A DNA stretch of 5,985 bases from positions 1 to 5,985 of the forward strand of contig QQUD01000379.1 in the NCBI GenBank assembly GCA_008501785.1. The letters are read 5' to 3'. The position numbers and the translations under genes were made by a program. The notes under the pieces are model-generated. The model saw only the letters and a list, made by a program, of their open reading frames with translations, did not search any database and had not been told where the DNA came from. The stretch is from Chloroflexota bacterium (GTDB taxonomy: Bacteria; Chloroflexota; Anaerolineae; Promineifilales; Promineifilaceae). Position 1 is the first letter of the stretch. Each line of letters starts with the position of its first letter. This document shows, piece after piece, positions 5,188 to 5,985 of the stretch.

Positions 5188-5985
5188 ATGTCCCAAGAAA
5201 AAACATTTACAACAAATATTGGTGATGCAGAAATCACTTTCGGCACAGGCAGACTGGCTGAACAAGCAGGTGGTGCCGTCACCATCCGCGTCGGCGACTG
5301 CATGTTGCTGGCCACAACAACCATGTCCAAAAGAATTCGAGAAGGACTTGATTTCTTCCCACTTAGCTGCGATTTTGAAGAGAAGTTGTACGCCGCTGGC
5401 CGCATTCCAGGTGGATTTTTCCGACGAGAAGGACGTGCGACGACTGAAGCCACGCTCATTTCTCGACTGATTGATCGTCCATTACGGCCGTTATTCCCCA
5501 AAGGGATGCGCAACGAAGTACAAGTCATCATCACCACATTATCCTCAGACGATGAATATCACCTCGACATCTTAGCTGTCAACGCAGCTAGTGCCGCCCT
5601 CACCATTTCCGATATTCCCTGGGCTGGCCCCATTGGCGCTGTGCGCGTTGCCTACATCGATGACCAATTTGTAGCCAACCCCACCATCCAGCAAATGGAA
5701 AACAGCTCGCTTAACCTGCGGCTGGCAGCCAGCAAAGATGCAATCATTATGGTCGAAGCTGGTGCCAATGAAGTTGCTGAAGATGTGCTAGTGAAAGCAC
5801 TCTCCTTCGGACATGAAGCAGTTCAGCCCATAATTGCCACGCAAGAAGAAATGCGGGCGGCAATCGGCAAAGAAAAACGTGAGCCGACCCTTGAAGACAC
5901 AAATGAAGAGATAGAAACGGCCGTTTTAGCTAAACTCGGCGACCGCGTTCATGAAACATTCGCTGCCCACACAGATCGGCACGAA
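5188..5985 (+). CDS. pnp: Polynucleotide phosphorylase, N-terminal 266 residues (3' end cut by window)
   Basis: The frame stays open to the window edge; full PNPases are about 700 residues. PNPase degrades RNA 3' to 5' with phosphate, releasing nucleoside diphosphates, and works as a trimer in mRNA turnover, often with RNase E-type partners. The visible part is the first RNase PH-like domain and the start of the helical linker. Landmarks are GRIPGGFFRREGR (71-83), holding the FFRR RNA-binding loop, SRLIDRPLRPLFP (92-104), and SDIPWAGPIGAVRV further on. The second, catalytic RNase PH domain and the KH and S1 RNA-binding domains lie outside the window. The gene follows rpsO after a 277-bp leader that begins at the rpsO terminator stem and holds two further strong inverted-repeat structures. 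No good sigma-70 -10 box was found in the spacer, so expression may rely on read-through or on a promoter I could not see. Confidence 0.97.
   Translation, partial: MSQEKTFTTNIGDAEITFGTGRLAEQAGGAVTIRVGDCMLLATTTMSKRIREGLDFFPLSCDFEEKLYAAGRIPGGFFRREGRATTEATLISRLIDRPLRPLFPKGMRNEVQVIITTLSSDDEYHLDILAVNAASAALTISDIPWAGPIGAVRVAYIDDQFVANPTIQQMENSSLNLRLAASKDAIIMVEAGANEVAEDVLVKALSFGHEAVQPIIATQEEMRAAIGKEKREPTLEDTNEEIETAVLAKLGDRVHETFAAHTDRHE

Noticed and set aside
5181..5537. Minus-strand frame opposite pnp
   Set aside because: The plus strand encodes an unmistakable PNPase N-terminus.

Overview
The window most likely comes from a Chloroflexota bacterium (Anaerolineae-like). This is an inference from memory of the group. 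It rests on a secreted-type protein whose C-terminal part has a short 'IYIPIIVM' segment followed by a CARDB-like domain opening 'PDLIVQSV', a layout common in that phylum, and on the style of the GalU-like and GHMP-kinase proteins. All genes recognised are on the + strand.

Layout. (1) 1-2045: the C-terminal 680 codons of a large, probably extracellular protein, cut by the left edge. It has seven ~43-residue beta-propeller-like repeats, then an ASPM/SPD-2/Hydin-type Ig domain, an FN3-like domain and a CARDB-like domain. (2) 2046-2588: about 540 bp without a convincing gene but with much inverted-repeat structure: a 12-bp stem, a 20-codon mini-ORF, a compact three-way-junction fold, a 25-bp near-perfect palindrome, then a sigma-70-like promoter and a leader hairpin in front of the next gene. 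(3) 2589-4476: a two-gene operon, a GalU-type nucleotidyltransferase overlapping by 17 bp a GHMP kinase that resembles glucuronokinase. Together they could turn a free sugar (best guess glucuronate) into sugar-1-phosphate and then UDP-sugar. (4) 4477-5985: rpsO (S15) with its own promoter and terminator, then 277 bp of structured leader, then the first 266 codons of pnp (polynucleotide phosphorylase), cut by the right edge. rpsO-pnp is a classic bacterial gene pair.

The least ordinary content is outside the genes. The rpsO-pnp spacer contains a 55-nt hairpin with 21 of 25 positions paired in register, and a second large fold built around a tandem 16-nt repeat. Both are good candidates for a pnp leader control or RNA-processing region. 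The window also has five copies of the 9-mer ACGGCCGTT, which looks like a genome-wide over-represented palindrome. I see no defence system, transposase, CRISPR array or phage gene.
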